This document shows positions 17,595-26,603 of a DNA stretch of 64,000 bases, one piece after another (position 1 is the stretch's first letter; every line of letters begins with the position of its first letter). Both the position numbers and the translations under genes were made by a program. The notes under the pieces are model-generated. The model was not told where the DNA came from and did no database searches. It saw only the letters and a program-made list of their open reading frames with translations. The stretch is taken from assembly GCF_016745235.1 (NCBI RefSeq), contig NZ_JAELVM010000001.1:1687856-1751855 (forward strand), in the 5' to 3' direction. Origin of the DNA: Chryseobacterium endalhagicum. GTDB lineage: Bacteria; Bacteroidota; Bacteroidia; Flavobacteriales; Weeksellaceae.

Positions 17595-18509
17595 TTAAAA
17601 TGCGTTTTTAAATTTCAGCGGAGAAACCTCAGCATGTTTTTTAAAGAAATTATTAAAGTGCGAAGGCTGATCAAACCCAAGCGTATAGCCAATTTCAGCA
17701 ATATCCCAGTTGGTGTATTTCAACAGGTTTTTAGATTCCTCAAACATCCTTTCTTTAATGATCTGGGTGGTGGTAAGATTCGTAACGGATTTTACCGATG
17801 AATTCAGATGATTGACATGTACATTGAGGTGATCTGCAAAGTCAGAAGCTGTTTTCAAAGCCAGTGGATATGCCGGTGAATCCAGAGGAAACTGTTTGTT
17901 GAGCAGTTCGTCAAATAAGCGGTACAGACGGATGTTGGCAGGAAGTTCATTAGGATTAATATCATCTACACGGTTCTCCAGAGCCAGGTGTAGAACAGAA
18001 GCCAGATGGCTCTTGATGCTGCTGCAACGGAAAGGATAGGCAGAATTATTCAGTTTGTACATCTGCTCAAAATAAAGATTGGCCAGCTGAGCCTGTTCAT
18101 CCGTTAGAAATACAATCGGTTTGCTCCATTCTTTGAAAATCGAAGTCTTTTTAAACAGATTGAATTCCGTATTTCCATTAAAAAACTCCTGATTGAAAAG
18201 GCAGAAATATCCTTCCTGAAGATCGCCGTCACATTCCCATGAATACGGAATATGCGGTGATGGGAAAAACAGGGCAGGGCGGTCTACATACAGCTTATGG
18301 GCGCCATACTGAAAAGTGCCTTTCCCCAGGATAAAACTTACTTTATAATAATCACGGCGGTTGTACGGACTTTTAAAACTGCAGTATTTCCGCATCGAAA
18401 TATTGAAATGCGACTTTCCGGTTTCAAAATCATCGGAATCAAACATTTTCATCTGATTCTTTCTGAGACGGTTGTAATAATCTTCAATAGTTTCAAGCTG
18501 ATCACTCAT
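17595..18509 (-). CDS. AraC family transcriptional regulator
   Basis: This 304-residue protein has the AraC two-part layout. The N-terminal cupin-like sensing domain (from about SPYNRRDYYKVSFILGKG to residue ~170) is of the Bacteroidetes type. The C-terminal double helix-turn-helix spans residues ~205-300 (ASDFADHLNVHVNHLNSSVK, then MFEESKNLLKYTNWDIAEIG and GFDQPSHFNNFFKKHAEVSP). It resembles the second AraC protein of the window (45956-46894), especially around PYNRR.YYK and in the C-terminal domain, so the two are paralogues. It probably regulates the downstream efflux gene. The inducer is unknown. Confidence 0.93.
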   Translation of the reverse strand: MSDQLETIEDYYNRLRKNQMKMFDSDDFETGKSHFNISMRKYCSFKSPYNRRDYYKVSFILGKGTFQYGAHKLYVDRPALFFPSPHIPYSWECDGDLQEGYFCLFNQEFFNGNTEFNLFKKTSIFKEWSKPIVFLTDEQAQLANLYFEQMYKLNNSAYPFRCSSIKSHLASVLHLALENRVDDINPNELPANIRLYRLFDELLNKQFPLDSPAYPLALKTASDFADHLNVHVNHLNSSVKSVTNLTTTQIIKERMFEESKNLLKYTNWDIAEIGYTLGFDQPSHFNNFFKKHAEVSPLKFKNAF

Positions 18510-18559
18510 GATATAAAAATTATAAAAATCAAAGATACGGAAACTGTGTGTTTTATTTC

Positions 18560-18887
18560 ACCACAAAAGGCACAAAAGTTTTTAATGCTTTAATCTAAAA
18601 AGTTGAACATCCTGAAAATAATAAGTTCACCAGAAAATAAAAGATTAATAATCTAAACCATTAAGTTTCATTAAACTGTTAAGATGGATTAAGGGCTGCT
18701 TCGCTTGATTTTAAGCCTTGATGCTTAAGAAATCATATGATTTCATCTTAACTTTCCTTAAAAACTTAACGAATCTTAATGGTTTAAAAAAGTTGAAGTA
18801 TTTCAAAAAACTTAAGTGTACTTCTTTATTGTATGCATTATAACTTCATATAACTAAAGCATTAAAAACTTTTGTGCCTTTTGTGGT
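18560..18887. repeat. Palindromic 328-bp intergenic element with 33-bp inverted arms
   Basis: The outer arms 18560-18592 and 18855-18887 are perfect reverse complements (ACCACAAAAGGCACAAAAGT... against ...ACTTTTGTGCCTTTTGTGGT). Nested inside, 18655-18686 and 18744-18785 form a second imperfect inverted repeat (AAACCATTAAG...GTTAAGATG). No open frame of note lies inside. The structure looks like a non-coding, MITE-like or REP-like element. Confidence 0.8.
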
Positions 18888-18901
18888 TGTTTTTTTTATT
18901 G

Positions 18902-19200
18902 CCCACAAATATACGCGGATTTGCACAGATGATTGTGTATAGTTTTTTGAAACATTAAGAGAAGTGAAGAGAGTAAGAATTATTAAGGTAAAATCTAAAG
19001 ATTTTTTTAAGATACATGCCTTAAAGCGAAGCTCAAACTTAATATTCTTAAAGACTTAAAAAAATCTTAATGGTTCTTTTTTATATTTAGCATGATAAAT
19101 AAAATCTTTGATTTTTTAAAACTTATGTGTTCTATTTTATACATATTTTTTAAAACTTCAAAATCACTTAAGTGTTTATCTTTTGTGCCTTTTGTGGTTA
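18902..19200. repeat. Right array of intergenic repeat modules, inverted relative to left array
   Basis: 18902-19008 is the near-exact reverse complement of 16155-16264, 19031-19077 that of 15949-15995, and 19117-19200 that of 16074-16156. There is no gene here. Its right edge runs to the end of the acetyltransferase gene. Confidence 0.8.
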
Positions 19201-19208
19201 AAAAAAAC

Positions 19209-19724
19209 TTAGCCTTTACCCACCTCCAATTGCAGAATATGCGACGGAAGCTGAAAAGGTCCAGCCGTAGCATCTGCAGCAACACTAAACCCTAATCCTT
19301 TTAAAAATTCCAAAAGTGGATCATGGGCCATCATATTGATCCAGATAATGTCTGTAAAACTAGCTGCGGATCTGCTTTTTTTCCAAAGCGACTGCCTGAT
19401 GTCCTCCGAATCAAATTCAGGAAGTATCACAAAGCTGATTTCTGTTGCTTTTTTTCCTTCAGGCAGGGAAGGATGGCTGGTTCCACTCTTGATCATGCTG
19501 TACCCAGCTGGCTGTTCATCGGCATAGGTGATGATCATCTGGTTGGAAAGATCGTTCAGATCATTGATCATTTTTCTGGGATCAATATCGTTTTCTATAT
19601 GTTTTTTGATGTTTTCTTCGGGAACTAACCCTTGGTGGAGACTATAAGCAGAAGCGTCGATAATGGTTATAAGATCAGAAATACCTCCTTCGGAACCTAC
19701 TGTAAATTTTGAAATTATATTCAT
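19209..19724 (-). CDS. Probable GNAT-type acetyltransferase
   Basis: This is a 171-residue soluble protein. The layout is N-terminal helices, a central strand with MIITYADEQPAGYSMIKSG, then EISFVILPEFDSEDIRQSLW and a C-terminal MAHDPLLEFLKGLGFSVA. That order (beta-4 with an xxVGY-like turn, beta-5 followed by a helix, and a terminal xxxFxxxLGF) matches small GNAT acetyltransferases. The acetyl-CoA loop Q/RxxGxG/A is not clear, so the assignment is moderate. The substrate is unknown. It stands alone, with a spacer on its upstream side and the repeat array at its 3' end. Confidence 0.6.
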   Translation of the reverse strand: MNIISKFTVGSEGGISDLITIIDASAYSLHQGLVPEENIKKHIENDIDPRKMINDLNDLSNQMIITYADEQPAGYSMIKSGTSHPSLPEGKKATEISFVILPEFDSEDIRQSLWKKSRSAASFTDIIWINMMAHDPLLEFLKGLGFSVAADATAGPFQLPSHILQLEVGKG

Positions 19725-20163
19725 GAATCTTTTTTTATCAAATTTAGCAGATTATCGCGTTCAAAAGGGGTACAGTTTCCATGAATTTAATCGATACAGT
19801 TCATTATTCTGTTAAATTTTAACTGAATAATGTACTTTATAAAATATACTTGCCTAGTCTGCCGGCATTTATTTGAAATATGATTTTGTTCTATGAAAAA
19901 TATTATCGAAATACGATAGATATTTTAACCTTTGTATTTCGAAATTAAGTGAAACGCCTTTGTTTATCTTAGTTTAAAGAATTAAAATCAATTCTTTGTT
20001 TTTCCTTGTGTTTAATAATTAAAAGATTAACAGAGCTTTCTTAAAAAAGTAAAATAAAGATAAGGATCCATAAGAAAATTTTAAAATTAGCCTCGGTAAG
20101 ACCTTCCGTTACATAAATATTTTTTAATTTCGCAGATTCAGGTACAATCCATAAATCGATCTG
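19725..20163. other. Spacer with inverted repeat between divergent genes
   Basis: This 439-bp AT-rich spacer lies between the acetyltransferase gene and the TonB/ABC operon. It contains a 9-bp inverted repeat, TCGAAATAC (19906-19914) and GTATTTCGA (19934-19942), separated by 19 bases, which could be an operator. No gene is seen. Confidence 0.5.
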
Positions 20164-20523
20164 TTGAGAATCACAAGGCACTTTAAAAATTTTCTGACGG
20201 CAATATTCATTGCTGTTTATGCCTTTGCGGTTTCTCCGGCAGAATATCTTCACCACCATCTTCTTCACAGCCAGAATGCAGGAAATACTTTTCAGCAGGA
20301 AAAAGGTGAGCATGGCAAGATCTTTAAAAAAGGTTTTTCCTCGTGTGATACAAAATGTCCGGTCTGCCACCATAAGCTTTTGGGTGAAGGTGGGATCGGG
20401 AAGGTTTACAGTGCTTCGTTTTCATTAACAAAAATTACAGGAAAGATCTTCTCTTCTCCTGAATTTCTATTTTCCTTTTCCTTATTTTCTTTAGCGGACA
20501 GAGGCCCTCCGGCTGTATTATAA
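20164..20523 (+). CDS. Small secreted or membrane His/Cys-rich protein
   Basis: This 119-residue protein begins, by a TTG start, with an N-terminal hydrophobic signal or anchor (FLTAIFIAVYAFAVSP). The exposed part contains a metal-binding-like cluster: EYLHHHLLHSQ and then CDTKCPVCHHK. A second hydrophobic stretch and a terminal RGPPAVL follow. Small proteins of this kind are often found just before TonB-dependent receptor genes in Bacteroidetes, and the His/Cys residues suggest metal binding, but the function is not established. An in-frame stop just upstream (20152) and the lack of an ATG force the TTG start. It lies 75 bases before the ABC ATPase gene and probably opens the operon. Confidence 0.6.
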   Translation: MRITRHFKNFLTAIFIAVYAFAVSPAEYLHHHLLHSQNAGNTFQQEKGEHGKIFKKGFSSCDTKCPVCHHKLLGEGGIGKVYSASFSLTKITGKIFSSPEFLFSFSLFSLADRGPPAVL

Positions 20524-20598
20524 TTTTTAAATATCTGATGCCTGCTCTCTGCGGGCTGAACTTCTTTTCACTATTTAAATCAACATAATACATTTTTA

Positions 20599-21300
20599 AT
20601 GTCAATATTACAAGCTATTGAGCTTAGTAAGCAGTACAATCATGTCACTGCGCTAAGCGGTCTTAATATATCCGTACAGAAAGGAGAAATTTTCTGTCTG
20701 CTGGGGCAAAACGGTGCCGGCAAAACCACAACCATCAATATCTTTCTGGGGTTTCTGGAAGCCAGTTCAGGGAAGGCACTTATCAATGGAGTTCCCGTAG
20801 AAATCAATGGGGAAACTACTAAAAAGTTTATTGCCTACATTCCGGAAGTGGTACAGCTTTACCCTAATCTTACAGGAATTGAAAACCTGGATTTTTTCAG
20901 TCAGATGGCTGGGTTCCGTTACACTAAAGACGAGCTGGGAAAGTTTCTGGAGAATACAAGTCTTCAGCAGGCGGCCCATCATAAAAAGCTGTCTGCCTAT
21001 TCAAAAGGGATGCGTCAGAAGGTAGCCATTGCCATCGCGGTCGCTAAAAATGCAGATCTGATTTTAATGGATGAACCTACTTCCGGACTTGATCCGAAGG
21101 CCACTGCAGAATTCACAAGGATCTGTAAGGAACTTGCTGCACAGGGAAAAACCATTATGATGGCTACCCATGATATTTTCAATGCGGTGAATGTAGGCAC
21201 CCGGATCGGCATTATGAAAGAAGGAAGCCTTGTACACACCCTTGAAGCAAAATCTGTTACCGCGGACGAGCTTCAGAAGATTTATCTGGAAACCATTTAA
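20599..21300 (+). CDS. ABC-2 type transporter ATP-binding protein
   Basis: This 233-residue ATPase energises the two ABC-2 permeases encoded downstream. Walker A is LGQNGAGKTT (residues 35-44). The ABC signature is the diverged YSKGMRQK. Walker B plus D-loop read LILMDEPTSGLDP, and the switch His is in MMATHD. The subtype resembles NosF/CcmA-like exporters rather than siderophore importers of the BtuD type. Its stop is 10 bases before the TonB receptor start, and the permeases follow the receptor, so all four are likely one operon. Confidence 0.95.
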   Translation: MSILQAIELSKQYNHVTALSGLNISVQKGEIFCLLGQNGAGKTTTINIFLGFLEASSGKALINGVPVEINGETTKKFIAYIPEVVQLYPNLTGIENLDFFSQMAGFRYTKDELGKFLENTSLQQAAHHKKLSAYSKGMRQKVAIAIAVAKNADLILMDEPTSGLDPKATAEFTRICKELAAQGKTIMMATHDIFNAVNVGTRIGIMKEGSLVHTLEAKSVTADELQKIYLETI

Positions 21301-21310
21301 GAAGCGTTTA

Positions 21311-23785
21311 ATGAAGCATTTGTATATCGCAGCAGCACTGGCCATCGTCAGTGTGAAGGTTTGTGCACAGCAGACATTATCCGGAGAAGTGGTGGGGGAT
21401 CATCATCAGAAGCTTAAAAACACCCGGATCATTATAAAAAATAAAGACCATCAATACGAAACAACAGCTCAGTACGGAAATTTCAGTATTCCGGATATCA
21501 GACCAGGTTCCTATGAAATAAAAGTGGAGGCCGAATCTTATGATCCTTATACAGAACAGATAGAAGCGGACAGTACGTTTTTAGCAAAAAATCTGGTGAT
21601 CCGTCTTTACAAGGTAGGAACCATTCAGGAAGTGGAAATTCTGGGAAGGGCAGCTAAAAAATACTACAGCGACTATTCTTTTTCTGCCACCAAAACAGGA
21701 GTTCAGAACAAGGATATTCCTTTTTCAATTTCTACGGTAAGTAAGGAACTGATGAGTGACCGCCAGGCTTTTCAGCTTGGGGATGCCGTGAAAATGGCGA
21801 GCAGCGTGACTCCGGTAAGTTACTACAATCAGTTCAGCATTCGGGGAATTGCACAGAATGAGGAAGGAACCATCATCAACGGAATGCGTACCCGGCAGTA
21901 TTATTTTATGCAGCCCATTACCACCAATCTGGAGAAAATTGAGGTCATAAAAGGGCCTGCCAGTGCTGTTCTTTCCAGTGTGGATCCGGGAGGAAGTATT
22001 GTTTTAGTCACCAAAAAACCGTTGAAAACTCCGGGCCGGGAGATCAGTATGAGTGTGGGAAGTTTCAGTACTATCAGAGGCTCAATGGATTTCACAGGTC
22101 CTCTGAATAAAGAGAAAACCCTTTTGTACCGTTTTAATGCAGGATACGCACAGGCTCAGAGTTTCAGGGATATACAGTCCCAGAAGAGTATTTTGGTTTC
22201 GCCCTCGTTTTCCTATGTTCCGAACGACAGAACAGCGATCAACGTAGAAATGATCTACAGCGATCTGAATGGTAAAATAGACCGCGGACAGCCCATTTTC
22301 GGAGCGGTAGACGGAATGACGGATCTCCGGAGCACACCCATCAGTTTTAATCTGGGAGCCGTTAATGATTTTTTTAAATCAAAAGAGCTGATCATTATGT
22401 CCAATTTTACCCATCGTATCACAGATAAGATCAGCATCAATGCCTCCTATATGAAACAGACCTGGAAGGAAGATCTTCAGGAGCACAGAACCACCAATGC
22501 TTTTGGCGTAGATGTGAATAACCAGCCTATCCGAACCCTTGCAGGCATGCAGATGGTGCAGCGGAACCAGTTCTGGAATACGGATAATCTCAATGCTTAT
22601 CTGGTATTCAATGTGAAAACCGGTCCTCTTGAACATAAAATTCTGACAGGATATGATTTGATAAGCACCCATAAACACAAAGGAGGCGCACAGAATACCG
22701 CAAGAGGATATCTTTTGACCAACGGAAAAACGGCATCGTCTTATAATCCTCAGAATGCAGATGCCTACCAGATGGTGACGATCAACGGAATGACCATGCC
22801 CAAGCCGAATGTGGAGCATTTTGATCTGGCGAATCCGGTGTACAGCATAAAGAATCCGGATGAATATGTCTTTTCAAAAGCCGCTTTACCGGCTGCAATG
22901 ATACGGGCTAACGGTATTTATGTACAGGATCAGATCAAATGGAACCGTTTTAACCTGTTTCTGAGTCTCAGACAGGAATGGTTTGAGGATATCACCCGCT
23001 ACAAAGAGAATAATGAAATTAAGGTCAAAGACACGAAACTGATTCCAAGGATAGGTCTTACCTATAATATCAACGAGCAGATTAATGTGTATGCTTCCTA
23101 TATTGAAGGATTTCAGCCGCAGTCGAACACTGCATCGCTGGCTCCGATAACGATTCCCGCAGGTAGAGCTTTTGATCCGTTAAAAAGCCAGTCAAAAGAG
23201 GTTGGGATGAAAGCCGATTTCTTTGCGAAAAAGCTTCACGTTGATCTGGCTTTCTACGAGATCCGGCAGCAGAACATCCTCTTAAACGCCAATGATCCCG
23301 CAGAACCGGACCGTCTGGTAACAAGAGGTCAGGAACGCAGCCGGGGCTTTGAAATGGACATCATCGGAAATATACTCCCGGAATGGCAGGTATTTGCTTC
23401 CTACGGCTATAATGATGCAAGAATTATTGATGATATCAACCCGGATTTAATCGGGGCAAGAAAGCAGAATACCCCGTTTCACAGCGCGAACATCTGGCAG
23501 AAATACAGTTTTAGAGAATCTTCTTTTCTGAAAGATATTGCTGTAGGATTCGGCGTTCAGTACAGCGGGAATAAAGTTCCGATGTACAACCGCTCATTTC
23601 TGGTTCCCGAATATACGGTCTTCGATGCTGCCGTTTATTACAGCCCGAAACAGGGACCTGTACGCTTATCCCTTAACATCAACAATCTTTTTAACACCAC
23701 ATACTGGCTGGGAGCACAAAATTATCTCCGCCTGTTTCCCGGAGCTCCGAGGAATGCCGTGCTTACCGCAGTATATAAATTTTAA
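21311..23785 (+). CDS. TonB-dependent outer-membrane receptor (siderophore type)
   Basis: This 824-residue outer-membrane receptor starts with a cleavable signal peptide (MKHLYIAAALAIVSVKVCAQ). Next comes a carboxypeptidase-regulatory-like domain (~residues 21-100, TLSGEVVGDHHQKL). The plug (~120-260) contains DIPFSISTVSKELMSDR, YNQFSIRGIAQNEEGTIING and IEVIKGPASAVLSSVDPGGS. A 22-strand barrel ends in the aromatic LTAVYKF. The plug motifs resemble ferrichrome/FhuA-type siderophore receptors. The open frame runs upstream into the ATPase gene, but ATG 21311 begins the signal peptide and is chosen. It sits inside the ABC operon, which suggests the ABC proteins act on the same ligand or on receptor-linked metal homeostasis. 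Confidence 0.95.
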   Translation: MKHLYIAAALAIVSVKVCAQQTLSGEVVGDHHQKLKNTRIIIKNKDHQYETTAQYGNFSIPDIRPGSYEIKVEAESYDPYTEQIEADSTFLAKNLVIRLYKVGTIQEVEILGRAAKKYYSDYSFSATKTGVQNKDIPFSISTVSKELMSDRQAFQLGDAVKMASSVTPVSYYNQFSIRGIAQNEEGTIINGMRTRQYYFMQPITTNLEKIEVIKGPASAVLSSVDPGGSIVLVTKKPLKTPGREISMSVGSFSTIRGSMDFTGPLNKEKTLLYRFNAGYAQAQSFRDIQSQKSILVSPSFSYVPNDRTAINVEMIYSDLNGKIDRGQPIFGAVDGMTDLRSTPISFNLGAVNDFFKSKELIIMSNFTHRITDKISINASYMKQTWKEDLQEHRTTNAFGVDVNNQPIRTLAGMQMVQRNQFWNTDNLNAYLVFNVKTGPLEHKILTGYDLISTHKHKGGAQNTARGYLLTNGKTASSYNPQNADAYQMVTINGMTMPKPNVEHFDLANPVYSIKNPDEYVFSKAALPAAMIRANGIYVQDQIKWNRFNLFLSLRQEWFEDITRYKENNEIKVKDTKLIPRIGLTYNINEQINVYASYIEGFQPQSNTASLAPITIPAGRAFDPLKSQSKEVGMKADFFAKKLHVDLAFYEIRQQNILLNANDPAEPDRLVTRGQERSRGFEMDIIGNILPEWQVFASYGYNDARIIDDINPDLIGARKQNTPFHSANIWQKYSFRESSFLKDIAVGFGVQYSGNKVPMYNRSFLVPEYTVFDAAVYYSPKQGPVRLSLNINNLFNTTYWLGAQNYLRLFPGAPRNAVLTAVYKF

Positions 23786-23796
23786 ATCTATTAATA

Positions 23797-25245
23797 ATGA
23801 GAATACATATTATCCGTCTGATTTCCATACAGCTTTGGAAACAGTCATTACAGAACAGGGCGGTTGTTTTTCTTCTGCTGATCCTGAGTGTTTTATTCCT
23901 ATTTGCAGCCTACACGGGATGGCAGGATTATAAAGTACAGGAAGATATCAGGGTGAAGCATCAGGTAGATGTACGCCATCAGTGGGAAGAAAAACCGGAC
24001 AAGCACCCTCACAGAATGGCGCACTACGGCTATCTGATCTTCAGGGCGAGATATCCTCTGAGCTTTTTTGATTATGGTTTGGAACGTTATATGGGAAATT
24101 CAGTATTTCTGGAAGCTCACAAACAGAATACGGTCAATTTTTCGGAAGCCGGCTTTTCATCAGGAATGCTGCGTTTCGGAGAGGTGAGTACTGCGATGAT
24201 CCTGCAGACGCTGATTCCTTTGTTTATATTTTTTCTCGGATTCAGCTGTATTTCGGCAGAACGTGAAAACAATACCCTGAAAGTTTTGCTCAGTCAGGGA
24301 GTACGGTGGAAGGAGCTGCTGGCAGGGAAAATCCTGGGACTGCTTTATCTTGTGGGATTGGTTTTTCTTCCGGTGATGATTCTTTCTGCGGTGATGTGGT
24401 TTTCTCTGACGGGTTTTAAAAGTACCATCGATGAATTCCTGCGTTTATTCTGGATCGGAGGGGTTTATTTCCTCTATTTCTTTATCGTGTGCAGTATTTG
24501 TGTCATCGTGTCCGCAGTAAGCAGAACTTCAAGATCATCTTTGATTAAACTGATTGGATTGTGGCTTTTATTTATTGTCATTATTCCCAGAACGGCCCAG
24601 GCTTTCGGGGCTTATCTTCATCCGTCGCCGTCAAAGATAGATTTTGATACCAAAGTGGAAAATGAGCTGGTGAAAACCGGAGACAGCCATGATCCCAATG
24701 ATATTTATTATAAAGGAATAAAAGATTCCCTGCTGCAGGCGTATAAAGTAGAAACCGTGGAGGAACTGCCCTTCAATTACAGCGGTTATATTATGGCTGA
24801 AGGCGAGAAGATCAGCTCAGGAATTTATAACAGGCACTGGGCAAGGCAGCTTGAGATTTATGATGAACAGAACAGTGTGAATAATTCTCTTTCCTTTATT
24901 AATCCTTTTCAGGCGGTGAAAGACCTTTCGATGGCTCTTACCGGGTCAGATTTCAATTCCTATATCAGCTATCAGGGACAGGTAGAAAATTACAGGTATC
25001 AACTGGCTCAGCTGATGAACAAACTGCAGATGGAAAATATCAGCAATAAAAAACCGGAGAAAGATGATAAGCCTTACACCATAAGCAGGGATCATTGGAA
25101 AGAGCTTCCTGATTTTAAGTACAGCTACATCAGCCAAACGACCTTGTTTAAGAATGAGATCACTTCTGTTCTTTCTCTTCTGGTCTGGGCCTTAGGGCTT
25201 CTGTTTGTCCTTCATATTTTGTCTAAAAAAATAAAAGTAAGTTAA
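23797..25245 (+). CDS. ABC-2 permease (DUF3526-type)
   Basis: This 482-residue membrane protein has an N-terminal transmembrane helix (VVFLLLILSVLFLFAA) followed by a large extracytoplasmic domain. Four or five hydrophobic segments follow (for example MILQTLIPLFIFFLGFSC and LIGLWLLFIVIIPRTAQ), then a second soluble region, and it ends with one more helix. The segment SAERENNTLKVLLSQGVRWKELLAGKI is the typical ABC-2 cytoplasmic coupling loop. The layout is that of the DUF3526 permeases found in Bacteroidetes TonB clusters. It is paralogous to the next gene, 2 bases downstream, and the two probably form a heterodimer with the ATPase at 20599. Confidence 0.85.
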   Translation: MRIHIIRLISIQLWKQSLQNRAVVFLLLILSVLFLFAAYTGWQDYKVQEDIRVKHQVDVRHQWEEKPDKHPHRMAHYGYLIFRARYPLSFFDYGLERYMGNSVFLEAHKQNTVNFSEAGFSSGMLRFGEVSTAMILQTLIPLFIFFLGFSCISAERENNTLKVLLSQGVRWKELLAGKILGLLYLVGLVFLPVMILSAVMWFSLTGFKSTIDEFLRLFWIGGVYFLYFFIVCSICVIVSAVSRTSRSSLIKLIGLWLLFIVIIPRTAQAFGAYLHPSPSKIDFDTKVENELVKTGDSHDPNDIYYKGIKDSLLQAYKVETVEELPFNYSGYIMAEGEKISSGIYNRHWARQLEIYDEQNSVNNSLSFINPFQAVKDLSMALTGSDFNSYISYQGQVENYRYQLAQLMNKLQMENISNKKPEKDDKPYTISRDHWKELPDFKYSYISQTTLFKNEITSVLSLLVWALGLLFVLHILSKKIKVS

Positions 25246-25247
25246 TT

Positions 25248-26597
25248 ATGTATTTTTTACTATTCAAGAACTTTATCCGTTCCCAATCCGCCTATCTGGG
25301 AATGCTGTTTCTGATGTTATCAGGACTGGTCAGTATTTTTGTGGGCAGGCAGTTTATCGAAAAGCAGAAGGCAAATATTGAACATACGGCTGTCTATCAG
25401 CAGGAGCATATTCAGAGATATACCGGATACATAAAGAATGATCTGGGGCTTTTACTATATTATCTGAAATTTGGGCTGGTCAATGAAACTGACAATTTAA
25501 ACGCTTTGTCAATAGGGCAGCGCGATGTGAATCCGTCTATACAGAGTGTAACCATCAGAAATCTGGAAGGGCAGAAGTATGATACAGACCTTCATAATCC
25601 CGTAAGCCTGCTTTTGGGAAGTCTGGATCTCGGTTTTGTCATTATTTTTCTGTTTCCGCTGGTCATTATATCGTATTGTTATAATCTATTGTCGGAAGAA
25701 AAGGAAGAAAGTACATGGATACTGCTTTCCGTGCAGTCCCAAAAGCCTTTCCGGATTTTGTTTAAAAAATTCCTGGTCCGTTTTGTAATGATCGCCGGAG
25801 TTCTTCTGTTTTTGGTTCTTCTGGCCATTCCTCTTCTGAATCTGAGTATTAATGGAGTATTGGCTGGTTTTGTTCTGGTTTCGCTTTTTTATATTGTGGT
25901 ATGGTTTGCGTTGAGTTTCTGGGTTGTTTCCTGGAATAAAAGTTCCAGAGCCGGAGCAGCAGGACTTTTGTGTTTCTGGATTGTGCTCACGGTTATTCTG
26001 CCTGCCGTTCTCAATAATTTTATTTTAAGCAAATATCCGCTGCCGGAAGCTCTGGATACTGCTATCGAGCAAAGGGAAGCTTATCATGAAAAATGGGACA
26101 CCGATCAGAAACCGACCTTAGAAAAGTTCTACAAACATTATCCGCAGTTCAGGTCTTTCGGTTTTCCGAAGGAGAATTTCAGCTGGCTTTGGTATTATGC
26201 CATGCAGCAGATGGGGGATGACGAATCGAAAAGCCAGTCGGATCAGTTGAAAGCAAAACTCTGGAAAAGAGAAGAAATGAGCCGTACGCTTTCCTATTTT
26301 GTACCGGGGCTGCATGTACAGTTCCAGCTGAGCGACCTTACAGGTTCGGGACTGGCTGATCAGCTGAGGTTTATGCAGGCCGCAGAAAAGTTTCATGAAG
26401 AGAAAAGACTTCTTTTTTATCCGAAAATTTTTGTCAATGAACCTACGGGAAATATCAACTGGAACCAGTTTCAGCTGGAATATTACAATGAGCGGAGCAA
26501 AATCAACTGGTGGGCAATGCTGGGACCGTTATTGCTGTTCAGTATACTGTTTTATTATTGGGGAGCTCTTAATTTCAGAAAACAGACAGTTTTATAA
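25248..26597 (+). CDS. Second ABC-2 permease (DUF3526-type)
   Basis: This 449-residue membrane protein has the same plan as the preceding permease: an N-terminal helix (YLGMLFLMLSGLVSIFVG), an extracytoplasmic domain, then paired hydrophobic segments. The ABC-2 coupling loop LLSEEKEESTWILLSVQSQK precedes further helices, and a terminal helix (LLGPLLLFSILFYYWG-like) closes the protein. The ATG follows the previous stop by 2 bases, so translation is coupled. Together with the ATPase, the two permeases would make one heterodimeric transporter. The substrate is unknown. It is the last gene of the operon. Confidence 0.85.
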   Translation: MYFLLFKNFIRSQSAYLGMLFLMLSGLVSIFVGRQFIEKQKANIEHTAVYQQEHIQRYTGYIKNDLGLLLYYLKFGLVNETDNLNALSIGQRDVNPSIQSVTIRNLEGQKYDTDLHNPVSLLLGSLDLGFVIIFLFPLVIISYCYNLLSEEKEESTWILLSVQSQKPFRILFKKFLVRFVMIAGVLLFLVLLAIPLLNLSINGVLAGFVLVSLFYIVVWFALSFWVVSWNKSSRAGAAGLLCFWIVLTVILPAVLNNFILSKYPLPEALDTAIEQREAYHEKWDTDQKPTLEKFYKHYPQFRSFGFPKENFSWLWYYAMQQMGDDESKSQSDQLKAKLWKREEMSRTLSYFVPGLHVQFQLSDLTGSGLADQLRFMQAAEKFHEEKRLLFYPKIFVNEPTGNINWNQFQLEYYNERSKINWWAMLGPLLLFSILFYYWGALNFRKQTVL

Positions 26598-26603
26598 TGT
26601 TCA

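Noticed and set aside
19067..19295. Small frames on both strands at the right repeat array
   Set aside because: They read through repeat module C and overlap the acetyltransferase 3' end antisense. The same repeat occurs non-coding elsewhere.
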